Shown here: in pieces, positions 34,031 to 47,500 of the stretch
Layout: the number at the start of each line of letters is the position of its first letter
Position numbering within the stretch: position 1 is the first letter of the stretch
DNA from: Xenopus tropicalis
Taxonomy: Eukaryota; Chordata; Amphibia; Anura; Pipidae
NCBI RefSeq assembly: GCF_000004195.4
Contig: NC_030678.2
Span: 134,541,047 to 134,605,046 of the forward strand
Reading direction: 5' to 3'
Length of the DNA: 64,000 bases
Program-made: the position numbers and the translations under genes
Notes under the pieces: model-generated
The model's database searches: none
Seen by the model: only the letters and a program-made list of their open reading frames with translations
What the model was told of the DNA's origin: nothing

Positions 34031-34357
34031 CAGGTATAGGACCCATTATCCAGAATGCTCGGGACCAAGGGTATTCCGGATAAGGGGTCTTTCTGTAATT
34101 TGGAATTGCATACCTTAACTCTACTAAAAAAATCAATAAAACATTAAACCCAATAGGATTGTTTTGCATCCAATAAGGATTATTTATATCTTAGTTGGGA
34201 TCAGTTACAAGGTACTGTTTTATTATTACAGAGAAAAAGGAAATCAGTTTTAAAATTCTGAATTATTTGATTAAAATGGAGTCTATGGGAGACGGGCTTT
34301 CCATAATTCGGACCTTTCTGGATAAAGGGTTTTCCGGATAAGGGATCCCATACCTGT
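34031..34357. mobile_element. MITE family 1, copy 3
   Basis: CAGGTATAGGACCCATTATC at the left, GGATCCCATACCTG at the right. Full length, in the opposite internal orientation to copies 1 and 2 (CCCAATAGGATTGTTTTGC). It lies within a fragment of the GGGACAGTAACACC palindrome family. Confidence 0.75.
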
Positions 34358-34811
34358 ATGATACTAGTTTCACCAATTTGATACAGGGTGTGAAAGGCAA
34401 AAACCCCCTTAAGCATTAAACAATGTGGCTGCTTGAGATTAGACCTGTGAAGTGACCAGAGGAGACTGCAGGAGGGATCAGAGCCCCGCCGTGCTGCTGC
34501 TTGTGATGGAGAAGAGAATCCGCTCCAACAAACGTGTAAGGCCACATGGGTGCAGGGCATGAAACAGCCCCAGCAGCAGTGCCACTTTGCTAGCAGCCTC
34601 CGGTATGACAGAAGCGAGTCTCTTTCTGCAAAGAGCCAGCCCATCCTGCCTGTTTGACAAACTAGCATCTGTAACACTTAATAAAATATTTATGGCTTTA
34701 TCACATGTAAATGGTTTATACTTGTTACATGAAGCAAAAAAAAAAGTGCTCTGTAAGAAATGAGTATAAATTATTTTATGGTTACTGCTCTGTTTCATAT
34801 AACTTTGGCAT

Positions 34812-35309
34812 TAAATGATAACTAAACCCTAAAAATCAATATGGCTAGAAATGCTATATATTATATACTGAACACATTGCAGCAGCCTAAAGCTTCAGCA
34901 ACTCTATAGTAGCAATAATCCGGACCTTCAGCTGCTGAGAAGCTAAGCTCAGTTTTAACTGTTAAAGAACTTGATGATACAGGGCTGATTATTAAATTCT
35001 AATACTATTTGCACTATCCAGAGCTCCCATATAATGTGAATCTGAATTATTACTTAGAAGTCATATATCTTATTTATATTGTATACATACAGTATATTGT
35101 GAGTGGGTCCCTAAGCTCAGTAAGTGACAGCAGCACAGAGCATGTGCAGGGAATCAGCAGACAAGAAGGAGCTACTGGGGCACATTCAGAGGCACAGATC
35201 TTCCCTGCTAAAGGGCTGTGGTTGCCTTGGGCTGGTACATAAGCACAAAACAGAATGTACAACATTTCTGCCCTACTTCTTTAGTTTTAGCTTTAGTTCT
35301 CCTTTAAAT
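34812..35309. mobile_element. MITE with AACTAAACCCTA ... TTTAGTTCTCCTTTAA ends, copy 1
   Basis: GATAACTAAACCCTAAAAAT at the left, TAGCTTTAGTTCTCCTTTAA at the right. Interior GAGCATGTGCAGGGAATCAG and AAGGGCTGTGGTTGCCTTGG. It lies just beyond the ESD 3' end. Confidence 0.65.
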
Positions 35310-35464
35310 AATCAGCAGATATAATTCATTAGATTTAAAATGTCTAGAAAGGAAACTGCAGACGACATTCCTTGTACTAAATGGCAATTTAATTGCACGG
35401 CAGAATAAAAATGTGGCCAGGCTGTTATGGTTTGATACCACGAATGCAAACGTTGATCTGGTGC

Positions 35465-35470
35465 TTTATT
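35465..35470 (-). terminator. ESD: ESD poly(A) signal (AATAAA) just after the stop
   Basis: AATAAA on the minus strand begins 11 bases after the last base of the stop codon. If used, with cleavage some 10-30 bases further, the 3'UTR would be only about 30-50 bases. No T-rich or GT-rich element was checked beyond it, so a more distal site remains possible. Confidence 0.55.
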
Positions 35471-35481
35471 ATTCCATAATC

Positions 35482-35562
35482 TCAGGCATGAAGGTATTTC
35501 CCATGGTGCTTGATGTGATCATTTATGAAAGTGGTGATAAAGAAGTAGCTGTGATCATATCC
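35482..35562 (-). CDS. ESD: ESD last coding exon (catalytic histidine, stop)
   Basis: Too short for a simple ORF scan; found by matching the expected C-terminus. Acceptor CTAATTGCAG at 35572-35563, then [26 protein letters not shown] and TGA at 35484-35482. His260 sits in Y-D-H-S. It differs from the human end (remembered as ...HHAKYLNA) only by conservative changes. With exon 7 the frame is continuous in phase 0. Confidence 0.95.
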   Translation of the reverse strand, partial: GYDHSYFFITTFINDHIKHHGKYLHA

Positions 35563-38500
35563 CTGCAATTAGAAAAAGACAAGATACATATATGAATAAA
35601 TATATAAAGATAAAAACACACATAAATAGAACTTCTACCTGGTTTTAGAGCTAAAAAGCTAATTAGAAGCAGTATTAGTTCTCACCAGGAGGGACAAGAT
35701 TTTGAAATGAATAAAGTCACAGAATCAGAACTAATAGAGCTAATAGCACCGGCCCTGTTATTAGTCAGTTGCCCTTAAACCAGCAAGAGCTGCAGGAAAT
35801 AATATTCCCTAATTATGTGACCTGCATTCTGTTTGATGTGCAACTCAGCCGTAGTAATTAAAAGCACTAAATAAAAGGCTTTTAAGGAGAATCTGAGAGG
35901 TTCAGGCTGACATTTCCTGCATTCCCAGCTTGTGCAGTTGCCATTGAAATGCTCTTTCTCCGGAGCTTTAATGTCTAATGGCTAAAGCCATACATACATA
36001 TGGTATAAAGTTCATTTATAAAGGGAATCACATTCATTATAAGAGAAGAAAAAAAACCACTGCATTTGCACTTACCCTTAACTCAAGAGCTCTTTGTTGT
36101 GTTTACAAACTGAGCTGGGGCTAAATGCAAAGCTCCCTGTCTCACCGGAGCCCCCGAGTGAAGGGTAAGTGCAACATGGGCGCAGTCACGCTGTTTGAGT
36201 GTTATTGATCTCTAATAATGTTCAGGCCAGGAAGAGTCAGCTAAAGAGTCAGTGAATGATAGCTTCAGCCAGCCTGGCAGGATTCAGTCCATAAGCACAT
36301 ACTATACTATGGTTGCAGGATAAGGGAGTTGCTGGTTGCCAGGTTCAGAACCGCCAGACTGATGATCTAGGTATCTGGAAGACAGCAGTTCAATGCCTGA
36401 AAGCCTTGTAGTTTATAGATACATGCTGCTTATACCTCATTATAAGTGAGAGGGGACCAGCACACAAAATCACATCAATATCTTCTTAAGATATTGATGT
36501 GATTTGGTGTGCTTGTCCTTTTTATAGGTATTTACATGTTATGACCTAGCACACACTTATTGCACCTGTTTAGAGTGGGGACACACAATTTGACTTTATA
36601 TATATATATATATACAGCAGCGAAGAGATCCGCACTCACAGGACTTATAGAATGAATCTGGTGTTTATTGAGAAGACTAACGTTTCGGCTACCTCAGTAG
36701 CCTTTTTCAAAGTGACTCACACAGCTAAACCAGTGTCTAATTAACATTCAGGGGCGGGGAAAGTGGGGACATCATCAACACAAGTCAATCATTGGGGGAA
36801 AACACCAAAGTTGTGAATAAACAAAAGAATTTGCAAAAAAGTAAAAATAAAAGGGAATATATACACAGAAAATATGGCATATAACAACTATATACAGGAG
36901 ATTCTGAAGCACTTGTGTCTCAGGAAAGCACAACATTGTATGCTGTTAAATGTAACAAAACAGAGCTCAACTGGTGAGAAAAAAACATCAGCTACATCAT
37001 CACAGATTTGTTGCAAAGTTAATTCAAGTACCTTAGAGTCAGTGAAGGAATAGGGAGTTCACACTGGGCATATATTGCAATAATTAGGAGCGGTTACAAT
37101 GTATTAGGGACTTACTGTTACAAATGTTACATCCAGTATTGTAGCCAGATCCTGTCAGTGAGAGGCGGGAATTGCAGGGAAAGGACTGCTGTTCAAAGGG
37201 GAGCACAGCTGCTTACTACTCCAGGGAAAGACCCTGTGTAAGATGCGCGTTGCCATGGTAACGTCTATGCGTTGCTATGGTCAAGTGTCTGGTGTGGAAA
37301 GGTTGTAATGCCAGGTTGTCAAAAGTAAAAAATTAAAAATAAAAAATGCGAAACTGGAACTTTTCCAATTAATACTCTGTATTGGGAAATTCAATAACCA
37401 CTAGAGTTACAGGCACTCCTCTAAACTCAGAAACTCCCACCTAATGATCAATTGTGCTCATAAACATATCATTTTGGGGAACAGTGTAGGAAAGTCACCG
37501 TACTTATGTTTTACCAGGGTACTATATCAAACGTAATTTACTGAATTGGCCGAATTAGAGAACCCTAGAACAGGAGAATAAAAAGAGGGAAAGAAAAAAA
37601 GAAAAGATGAATTAAGACATATATCACCCAGAACAGTAAGTGTTGCGCAGCAAGAGTGCATAGTCCACAGGAGCAAAAGTTGGTGGTATATAGGGTGAGT
37701 GGTCCATAATCCACATAAGTTAACTTACATGGCAAGTTAAGGGACATATAAAGGGGATAGGACACTGATCACCAAATTATGCCATGAGAGATATGGGAGA
37801 GACCAGACTCAGAACCAGAAATAGATATAAAAGGCAATTAAACCATTAAACCAATGCGTCGTGTTTGAATTGTTGGAAGCATTTGAAGCCACTGAGTTAA
37901 CGTTGGTAGAGTTAGTTTGTGCGGACAGAAGGTGCTGGATTCTGGGAAGGGTCCACCACCTGTAGAGCCCATACTGGAATTAGGGCCGATATCAGGGGTA
38001 AAGGACACACAGCCCATCCAATAGCACGCCTTTGTGTGTAAGGGAGGTATATATAGGGTTGCAACACCCACCCATAGTAGAAGGGGTAGTTTGTATCATT
38101 ATTACCCCGAACCTGCGCTGGAATACAGGTCTTTGTCCGCACTGCTCTATTTAGAGACTTCGTACTTACAGTGCTTCATAGGAGACATCCCCATGTGGTG
38201 CTCGACACTCCACCATTGTTTTAAGGGGACTACCCCCATCAGGCGAATGTTGGTTGAGTGATCTGTATCAGAGAGAACGGGCTACAAGTGTCCCTGTTGT
38301 TCAAGTAAATCTACTGTAAAATGGATGAAAACACTCACCAGATTAATTCTATAAGTCCTGTGAGTGCGGATCTCTTCGCTGCTGTATCTAATTCTTCACT
38401 TGGACCTGCACCCAGGCTATTGTGATCCGATTGACGTGAGTGCCGGCTCTCTCCTGATGCATATATATATCTGTATATATTATGTCCAGGAATCGTGCAC

Positions 38501-41500
38501 AGAGAATTCCAGGTACTGCCTGGGTGCATGGTTACCATAACATAATAAGTAAACACAAACAAACCACACTCACAGGACTTGATCACATTGCAATTTTGTG
38601 TCCTGAAGGCGGCTACAGTCTCTAGGCACTTTAATGAGTGTAGTAATAGTAATGCAGGGTATGTGAGACTGCAGGGAATCGAAAAAAGTGACTGTAGGAC
38701 CGAGAGGAGGGGATATACAATCAAAGTAGTTACGTGCAGAAGTTAAGTGGATCTACAGTATAAACTGTGTACTAGCAACCTCAAGGGCTGAATTTGACAT
38801 TTGATAAAAGTTGTTACTTTTGAAAGTGGATATGGTTTAATTAATTTGCTGCAACAATGTATTTACCCAGATAATTTTAACTTTGTTATCAGCCAGGTAA
38901 TATTAGTTTTTTTTTTAACTAGCAATCTGAAAAGTTTAGGATATAAAGCTTTGTGAAGAACTGATTACTTAATAGGCACATCTAATTAATTTATGGAATA
39001 TTTATATGTTACTAGCAAAAGCCATTAGAACCCCCCACACCATTGCTAGGCAACACAGTTAGGCTTATGAGGACAATCCAATAGCAAATACAAGCACTGG
39101 TGCTAGGATTTCCACATATCCAGGCTTAGAAGTGTATTAAATACTGAGTAGCATGCAAGCTAATATGGATTCCTCCTGGCAGCTATTGCCATAATAATGC
39201 TTATCTGAAGCAAAATGCCTTTTTTGTAGGAATATCTACTAAACACGCCACATCCAAGCATTTTCCTAACTTGCCTCTTGCAGCCTAAAAACAACGGGTA
39301 TGTTACGCTCTGTGCAAGCAGCAATAAAGTTGTCTGGCAGTAACTGTCCGGCAGCGAGGAACTGGTCATCTTTCCCTTGATCGATTAATATATCTAGTTT
39401 TGGGCCAGAGTAACTCTTCACCAGTTGGGTTGCATCATATGCCTGTGGGAGGAAAAACATTTAGTCAGGTTAAGGAATAAGCCATTGATAACTATTCTCT
39501 GCAGCGGATATATTAGCCAAATTTCTCTATATACACATGACAAAATATATGTACAGTAACAATGTATGTTGTGTCCTATCAAGCCCCTACACTACATGCA
39601 TTGTAACAGCACCATCCATCTGCCAAGGCCATTGGAGCGACAGGATCTCTCTCTTATAGAGCCACGTGAGGTTCATTCTATTGATTTCCAATGCAAGTGC
39701 CTGTCGTTTCCAGACTGTAGCCAGAGTCCCTTTGAAAACAAAATTATGCCTGCTTTCCTGGCACCGTATCAGGCAGGTATAATGAAAAGAACATTTTCAG
39801 TGCATTTACCTTTTCCACATACTTTGTAACATAAGCATTTAATCAGCTAGCACTATTATACCTCATATTTTTTAGTTTTGATTTGCTTAATGAGTCTTTA
39901 GAATGTCTGACTGGTGATAGTTTTCAACGGTAGCAAAACTTTTACACCTATTGCAATAATTATAGCTTTTAAATCACTGTTCTGTCCCCTCTAAATGTCT
40001 CTTGTTATTTCCCAGATTATTAAACTGAGAAATGTAACTATATGTTTTAAAGGACACCCTGGGCTGTATTTAGCTCCGTTTCTGCCCTAGGCACTTGAAC
40101 TCACCCCACTCCCTTTCTTGAGCCCAGGGTGGTCCTGCTGTACTGAGCATGCACCAATCACAAAAGATCAAGGTACCCCACTTCCTCATAAACTCAAAAA
40201 GTGAGTGAGAGTAATTTTTTTTATTTGCCATACACCCACTTGAGACCTGCCCCCTAATCCCTAGCCACAGGCCCTAGGGTTCTTATATGGTAAATATAGC
40301 CCTGAGGATACCCATATTATTATTAACATACGTACAGAGTAACATATAAAGCAATTAATAACCGATACAAGAGGTGAAGAGAGCCCTGCCCAAAAGAGCT
40401 TACAATCTACATATTCCTCCAGGCCTTTAATATAGTAATGTATCATTCATGGTTATACGTTACGGTGACATTCTTAGGGTTATAATTATCTATAAAGCAT
40501 ACAAATCTCTTGTATGGGTTTATAAATCTTGCATTTTAGCCCAATTTCTATGCAAAAGAAGGATCCCTCTATCCAGAATTAAAGTTGTGCATTATAAATA
40601 CTAATCCAGACAGGATTCCCTGTTTTGTACTGGTGGGAAATACAGTCACATGACTGTGTACATTTATTTTTGGCAAATATTTTACTAAAATGGATTGTTA
40701 GAAGAGTACAGAGAAGGCTTCTCCAGCAATGTTACATTTGTCTATAAAAGGCTGTCACCATATGTTTGTAGCCAGTTTGTGTTACTCAGTGGAAATGGTA
40801 ATATTTACATTACTTACCTCCCATTTACTGGTGTCTGGCCCCAGGTAGCCGCTGAATGCTTTCTGGCCCCATGGACACTGAATGGGATTACAGATGGGGG
40901 CAAATGCTGACACAGTCTATTAAAACACAAAAACAAAGGAAAACAAGTGTTTGTTACATTGCAATAAATAAACCATCATGTAGAACATATGTCTGTTAAA
41001 CATGAAGATAATCACTTTGGTCCCTAATTCCACACCCAGACATCAAGCTTTCACTTATAATTTGCCTTTGGAGCCTAATTACCAATAACAGCAAGCAATT
41101 GGCACATTTGTATAGCACTCATCATGCGGAGCTGGAAATGCAATTAGCACAGCTGCTGCTGGAGGCACTTTGGAAATAAGAAGCGAGATTCCATGAATCA
41201 ATTATCCCTGTAATAGAGTTCATGAAATAGGAGGCAGAGTCCAACAAAGTTCTAACAGAAACATTTCAGTGAATCATCGTCATACACTTCATTATATTTT
41301 CTGATTTGCAAACATAGAAACAACGGCAAAGGTTCAACTGGTTCATTTAATTTCTTTCTGCGAAAGTAGCAAAAATGGCAAAGAAAAGCTACTATCGTCT
41401 TCTTGGAAAGAAAATGTATTTTACAGAAAAAGAAATAAGTTTACCTGTGTGGGTTGCTAAACAAACAGTTTCTATTGCCACAACCCCAAGTTAACATATT

Positions 41501-44500
41501 GTTTAAAGGAGAAGGAAAAGCTAAGTCATTTGGGGGTGTCAAAATGTTAGGCACCCCCAAGTGACTTTAATCGCTTACCTTTTACCCCGGACTGGTGCCC
41601 CTGTACAGAGAGAACAGCACCAGCCCGGGGTAGCTGCAATCGCTTCCTCCTTCCTGTATCCCCCCGCGCGCATGCGCAGTAGAGTGAAAAGCCGAACTTT
41701 AACAGAGAAGTCGGCTTTTTCACTCTACTGCGCATGCGCCTGACTCACAGTCAAGGCTTAACAAAGGCGGAAGAAGGAAGCGCTGCACTAAAGGTGCCCC
41801 GGGCTGGTGCAGTTTTCTCCTAACAGGGGCACCAGCACGGGGTACAAGGTAAGCGATTCAAGTCACTTGGGGGTGCTTAACATTTTAGCACCCCCAAGTG
41901 ACTTAGCCTTTCCTTCCCCTTTAAGGCCATATTAGGTTTTCAGTTATCATGAGCTCTCAGGGGCTCCAGATACCTCAACCAAGTCAAATAGGGTAGACTG
42001 GCAGAAGCAAGCGATAGTCACAGCACACAGTGTACCCAGAGGGTGGCATAATAATTTGCAAGCTGGAGAACATCTACCTTGCAAACAAAGTTTGCAAACG
42101 TGACCTAGACCTATTTGATTTGGAGTCATAAACTTACAGACCAAATGGGGGGTGAAGCCCAAGGATGTTCCTTCCTCTACAGAGCCCACAACATTAATAG
42201 GAGATGAATAAACTCCTGTATGCTTCCTTTGGCTGATGTTTGTGTTGGGCCCTGACCCAAGAATTTTTAATGACTGATCTGCAACAGCCAACAAATTCAT
42301 ACTTATGTTATGGTCACAATGCCAATGTAGATTTCTGGATGTGGTTTGGCTGAAGGTTGAGATTCCACACTGGTAAGAACTGTTGCACTGCCAGGTGTTG
42401 TAGCAAAGGGTGTCCTCTGTGCAACTTTCGGATTTAGTGTTTATGTCACAGTTTTGCTTTGTCCTATGCATATATTCAAACAGCTCCAGTAAGCATTCTG
42501 AAAAAGCCATAATAAATGCCTCATAAAAACCCAGGAGAGAAAGATCCAGCCTTTGTAGGGGACCTAGTGGGCCTTGATACACAATGGGCTTTGATAGGTA
42601 ACTGAAATGCTGATGCTGGGCTCTTTAAAAATAGGTGTCTTTGGTTTGCTCAGACAGCCCTGCACTAATAAACAGCACTGTAGTAAGAAAGACAGTTTAG
42701 AAAATATGACCCCCCCTCCAGAATACTTACAGTAGGGGAGAGCAGGCTAAGGCAGAAAACCTCTAAAACCTTCACTCAGGCCAAAGGGTTGGATGGTCGG
42801 AAGGGGAGGTGGGTAAGAATTTAAATGCTGACAGATGCCCTGATGGTACTACATAAAAATGTGGGCAGGTGAACAAGAAGCTTTAATCCTTTTTTTCTCC
42901 TTGCCTAAACAAGACTAGTAAAAGATGACTAGTTTCTGTGGGTTACAGGGCTAAGGCAAACTGTGCCCAGTTCTTTGCCGAGTTCTTAGCTTACCAAAAA
43001 TAAGGAAATACCTGCATTCTTTTAGTTTCATACCAATGTTAGTAACCTCATCATGGGAATTGCACAGATGCCTGCATAACAATGGCACACAGACATATTT
43101 CATGGTCACTTAAGTAATTCTTTAAAAAACAGCTTGAATAAAAATACTTAATTTATAATGTGTGCCCCTTTATATTTTTATGTTACAGAAACATGTACAA
43201 GTACTTTCCAACTAGAATATAACAACACTACCCTAAAGATTTACAGGCCACATAAGGAATATTACCTTATATTTCCCTGGGTTTTTCAGCGCACAGATTA
43301 ATGCACCATGCCCTCCCATGGAATGGCCAAAAATGGAAACCCGATCTGGATCCGTTGGGAAATTTCCATTTATAAGATGTGGAAGCTGAAATAGAAAAAT
43401 GTTATACTTAGCTCTTCAGGAGACTGTGATTTTTCTCCCAAACCATACCTATATAATGTATAGTTAGAATTGCAACCCACAATGGTGAACTGACAAACAA
43501 GAACACATAGAAAAATCTGCATCATAAATTACATTTGCACAGCAATTAATTCTTTTTTTTTCCTACAGCTAATCTGCAGTACTTTACAGTGACTAACATT
43601 AAATGACATGACTTAGAGTAAAAGAGCCTAGAGGATGTGCTGTTCTTTTTATTAACACTGTCTCCCAGCACAAAACTAAATAACTCATCAAGGCAACTTG
43701 ATATGTTTGCCGCCACCCCCTTATCCTCCTGTTCAGTTTTGTAATACTTTAGCCAGGGCTAATATTTATTTAGCATTACACAGGACAATACATGCATAGC
43801 TTTTGGTTGTTGGAAGAGTGACCATAGTGGCCAAAACACATACCCTCGCCAAAACATTAGCTAGTCACAACATACTTACACATATGCACACCGCCTGTGT
43901 GTGTCCTACTATGTCCCAACCTAAGCCTCCATCTTGCACTGCTGCCCCTTCCCTTACTGCACTACCTGACTGGTCATTATTAGTTTCCTTAATTTAAGAG
44001 CCCATTTAGGCCCATGAAACACAGTGTGTTTTCTCCGATTATGGATATTCAGACTGTCATTTTTGTTAATTCTTGTATATTTGCAGCATGAACTTTCCCC
44101 ATGAGGGCAGCAGAACATTACAAGGTCCAGTGGGAGAGAAGATGGGGAGATCCAATAGCACAGTAGGAAAGAAGGAGAGAATTAAGCAACAGCCACTTTG
44201 AATAGTATAGGGCAGGGATCCCACAGTCAAATATAAAAAGACTTGGAGAGCAACACAAGCACCATAAAAGTTCATGGAGGTGCCAAATAAGGGCTAAGAT
44301 TGGCTATTAGGCAGCCTCTATGCACACTATCAGCTTACAGGGGCTTTATTTGGTAGTAAATCTTGTTTTTATTCAACCAAAACTTGCCACCAAGTTTGCA
44401 ATCCCTTGCAACCAAAGTGATGAACATGTTGCTCACAAGCCACTGGTTGGGGATCACTGGCATAGGGCATGTGAAGAGGCCAAAGAAGAGCAAAGTAAGG

Positions 44501-47500
44501 GCTCCTTTAGAGGGGTCACATTTTGCAGTTACTTTTTACACTACCAACTTTTCAAAGAGAAAGGTAAATTGTAAAGGTTACCTCATCTACAATGTATGAA
44601 TACATTCTGTAGTTGGTTTTCCAAGGATCTTCAGTGGCATTGACATAGAAGCCAGCTCCTGTACCAAAGTCCCAGCTATCCTCTTCTCCATCTATATTGC
44701 AGCCACCTATCAATTATAGACAAACATGTTGGTAAATCTGCCTACCAGGATTTATAAGGCAAGTCTATTTAGGAAGAAAATATACATTTTATATTGCAGT
44801 GTCACCCACTGTAACCTGCAGCACATAATACCCTCCTGTTTGTCTGTAAGTTACCCTCCCATTTAGATTGTAAGCTCTATGGGACAGAGACCTCCATCTC
44901 TTTGTCCCTTAGCTCTGTAGAATTCTTAATGTAACTGTAGTTTTATTTATCTATTATTGTAATGACCCCCTATTTATGAATGTATTGTTCTGCTGTGTAC
45001 ATAAGTAGCTCTGTATAAATAAACACATACATAAATACAATACAAGGTTACATACAATATCACACTTTGTAACCATAACATATAAGCTTTGCATAATGCT
45101 CCAGCATCTAAATATTTATTTAAGGGTTAAAGAGAACTAAACATCAGCAAGAATTAGGCTATAAATGCTGTACGTTTGCTTACTGAGACATATATGTGCC
45201 CTATGGCAATGAGGACCCCTGTCTCTGATGATGTTCCCGGGAGCTTATCTTTCCCTTTCTTCTGCTGAGACACAGACCATGCACAACCAATTTAGATCAA
45301 AGAGATTTTCCTACAACCTGTGTGTACTGGCCAGCGCTGCAGAGCTCACAACTAATCATCTCTATCTGAACTTATTTATAATTAGCAATGCAACGTGTGA
45401 GTACTCATCCCTAGAAACGGGACACACAATGAATAGCCAATTATTAAACTGAGCACCACCTGGCTGTGCAAAAGCCATTGTAAATAAACTGGTTATTAAT
45501 TAGGAATTAAGAAATAGGTATTTTATAACAGCTAGAGAAATCAGCCCTTAAAGCTACATACCCACAAACATTTCTAGTTGTATTTTCGTGCTCTGTGGGT
45601 TTGTGCCCACAGGAATACACATATAACCCTGAATGCAGAAAACCATTAATGAGGGCATTTTTTTCCACATTATACAGTTATATCCAACAGCTGGTGGGTA
45701 CACACACGGCAGGCTGAAATCAGTATAGGCTTGTGTTTGACTGCCATGTAACCCATGAAAATCCACCATGTGTCAAACATAGTTTTATTTCTAAGTGGCT
45801 ATATAGTCACTACAGCTGCTTGCCTGGCATAACTCTAAAGAGGAAAAAGGTTGACTAGCTATACAATTCTCATACTGAATAGCAGTTTGGGTAGATCTTG
45901 AGATTACTGTTACCCTTGTTATTAAGCATTCCAAGAAATCTTCCAACCCCTCTTAATGACATCAATGGAATCTGCCATCACAACATCAGCTGGCAGAGCA
46001 TTCCCAACCTTACTGCCCTAACCGTGAAGAACCACCTACCCTACTCCAAGTTATTTCCCTCACATCTTAAGGGGTGGCCTCTTGTTCTTTTATATGCGAG
46101 AAAAAATTCCCTGCTATCTGTCTATAATGTCTCCTAATGCAGTGGTCCCCAACCTTTTTTGCACCAAGGACCGGTTTAAAGCAAGACAATTTTTACAAGG
46201 ACCAGTGGATAGACCTTTTGAACTGCAGCCTCTCCTAAAAGTTCACGGCAAATGTCCTTAGCAGCACGCAGAATCAACTCTTCAGCAACAGTAAAGGGCT
46301 TCTTAGCTTTAGCAATGCGGTTAGCGACTAAGTACGATGACCTTAGTGCAGACACATTTGATGAAGTGGTGGCCTTCAATAATTGCTTCTGTCCATGTTC
46401 ATTTTTTTTTCTTTTGAAAAACTCCAAAGGCTTGTCTTTTAATGCAGGGTGCTTGGTCTCTATGTGACGAAGCAGTTTTGAAGGTTTCATTGCTTCATTG
46501 GATAGCCGTTCGCCGCATATTATACAGAGCGAGATTGGAGAATGTGAATCACCTGTTGCTATGAACCTGTATTTTAAGTAAGACTCTTGGTATTTTCTTT
46601 TAAATGCAGCTCTCTTTTTCTTTGGCAGTCTTGGAGTCTTCTGCTGTCTCATTATTGGGTCTTTCCCCTTTTCAAAGCTCTGCAGTGATGTTTGTTTACT
46701 CAAGTGCGGGGTGCACTTGGCGCAGGGCAAATATCTATTTGCCTAGCTAGCCCTAGCAGAGTGTGCAAACAGTTAAGCTGATGGGAGGATGTAAAGATGT
46801 CACAGTGGGACACTAACCCCCAAGTATGATGCATATGAAGCAGGCCGCCTCTGATGCTGTCGCATATCACAGTGTATGGTGTGTCACTGTGTCATCAATC
46901 GAGCGTATGATGCGTTGTTATTGTATGCGATGTTTCACGTCATTATGGGCGTGGCGTGTGATCCGCGTCATTATTCATGCTACACATTCATTCACGCCGC
47001 TATGCGCGTTGTTATGTGTGCGATGCATACATTCGCTCCATTATGTGCGTGATGCGTACATTTGTAACATCCTCTGCAGCCAAGATCAGAGGCGGCCCAG
47101 TGCAAAACAGCCCATGGCCCGCCGCTTGGGGAACCCTACTCTAATGTACTATTAGACTATTAGTCTTTCCTTATAGTTTATTGTTCCATCCCCCTTTGCC
47201 AGTTTAGTCGTACATCTCTGCACTCTCTCCAGCTCATTAATATCCTTTTTAAAGACTGGAGCCCAAAACTGCAAAATTATTCATTTATCCCTCGAGTAAA
47301 GTTGCTTTAGTAGCCACTGACTGACATTGCCTAGTTACACAGCTTATTATCCACAAAACTCCCTTCTCAATTAAGGAGGCCTCAACACACTAACATTTAG
47401 TGTATTTATTTAGTATTTATGTTATTTCTACCAAAGTGCATAACCTTGTATTTATCAACACTGGATCTATTTTGCCAATTTGCTGTTCAGTTATCCAATT

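Larger units (their letters stand above)
26094..35464. other. LRCH1 3'UTR and intergenic interval to ESD
   Basis: The proximal part is presumably exon B 3'UTR. The remainder is intergenic between convergent genes, with MITEs at 29050, 29855, 32241, 34031 and 34812. A weak exon-like stretch at 32010 is discussed as a finding. Confidence 0.55.

Noticed and set aside
34201..34798. Two overlapping minus-strand frames of 158 and 106 codons
   Set aside because: One runs through MITE family 1 copy 3; composition is low-complexity and I recognise no domain.
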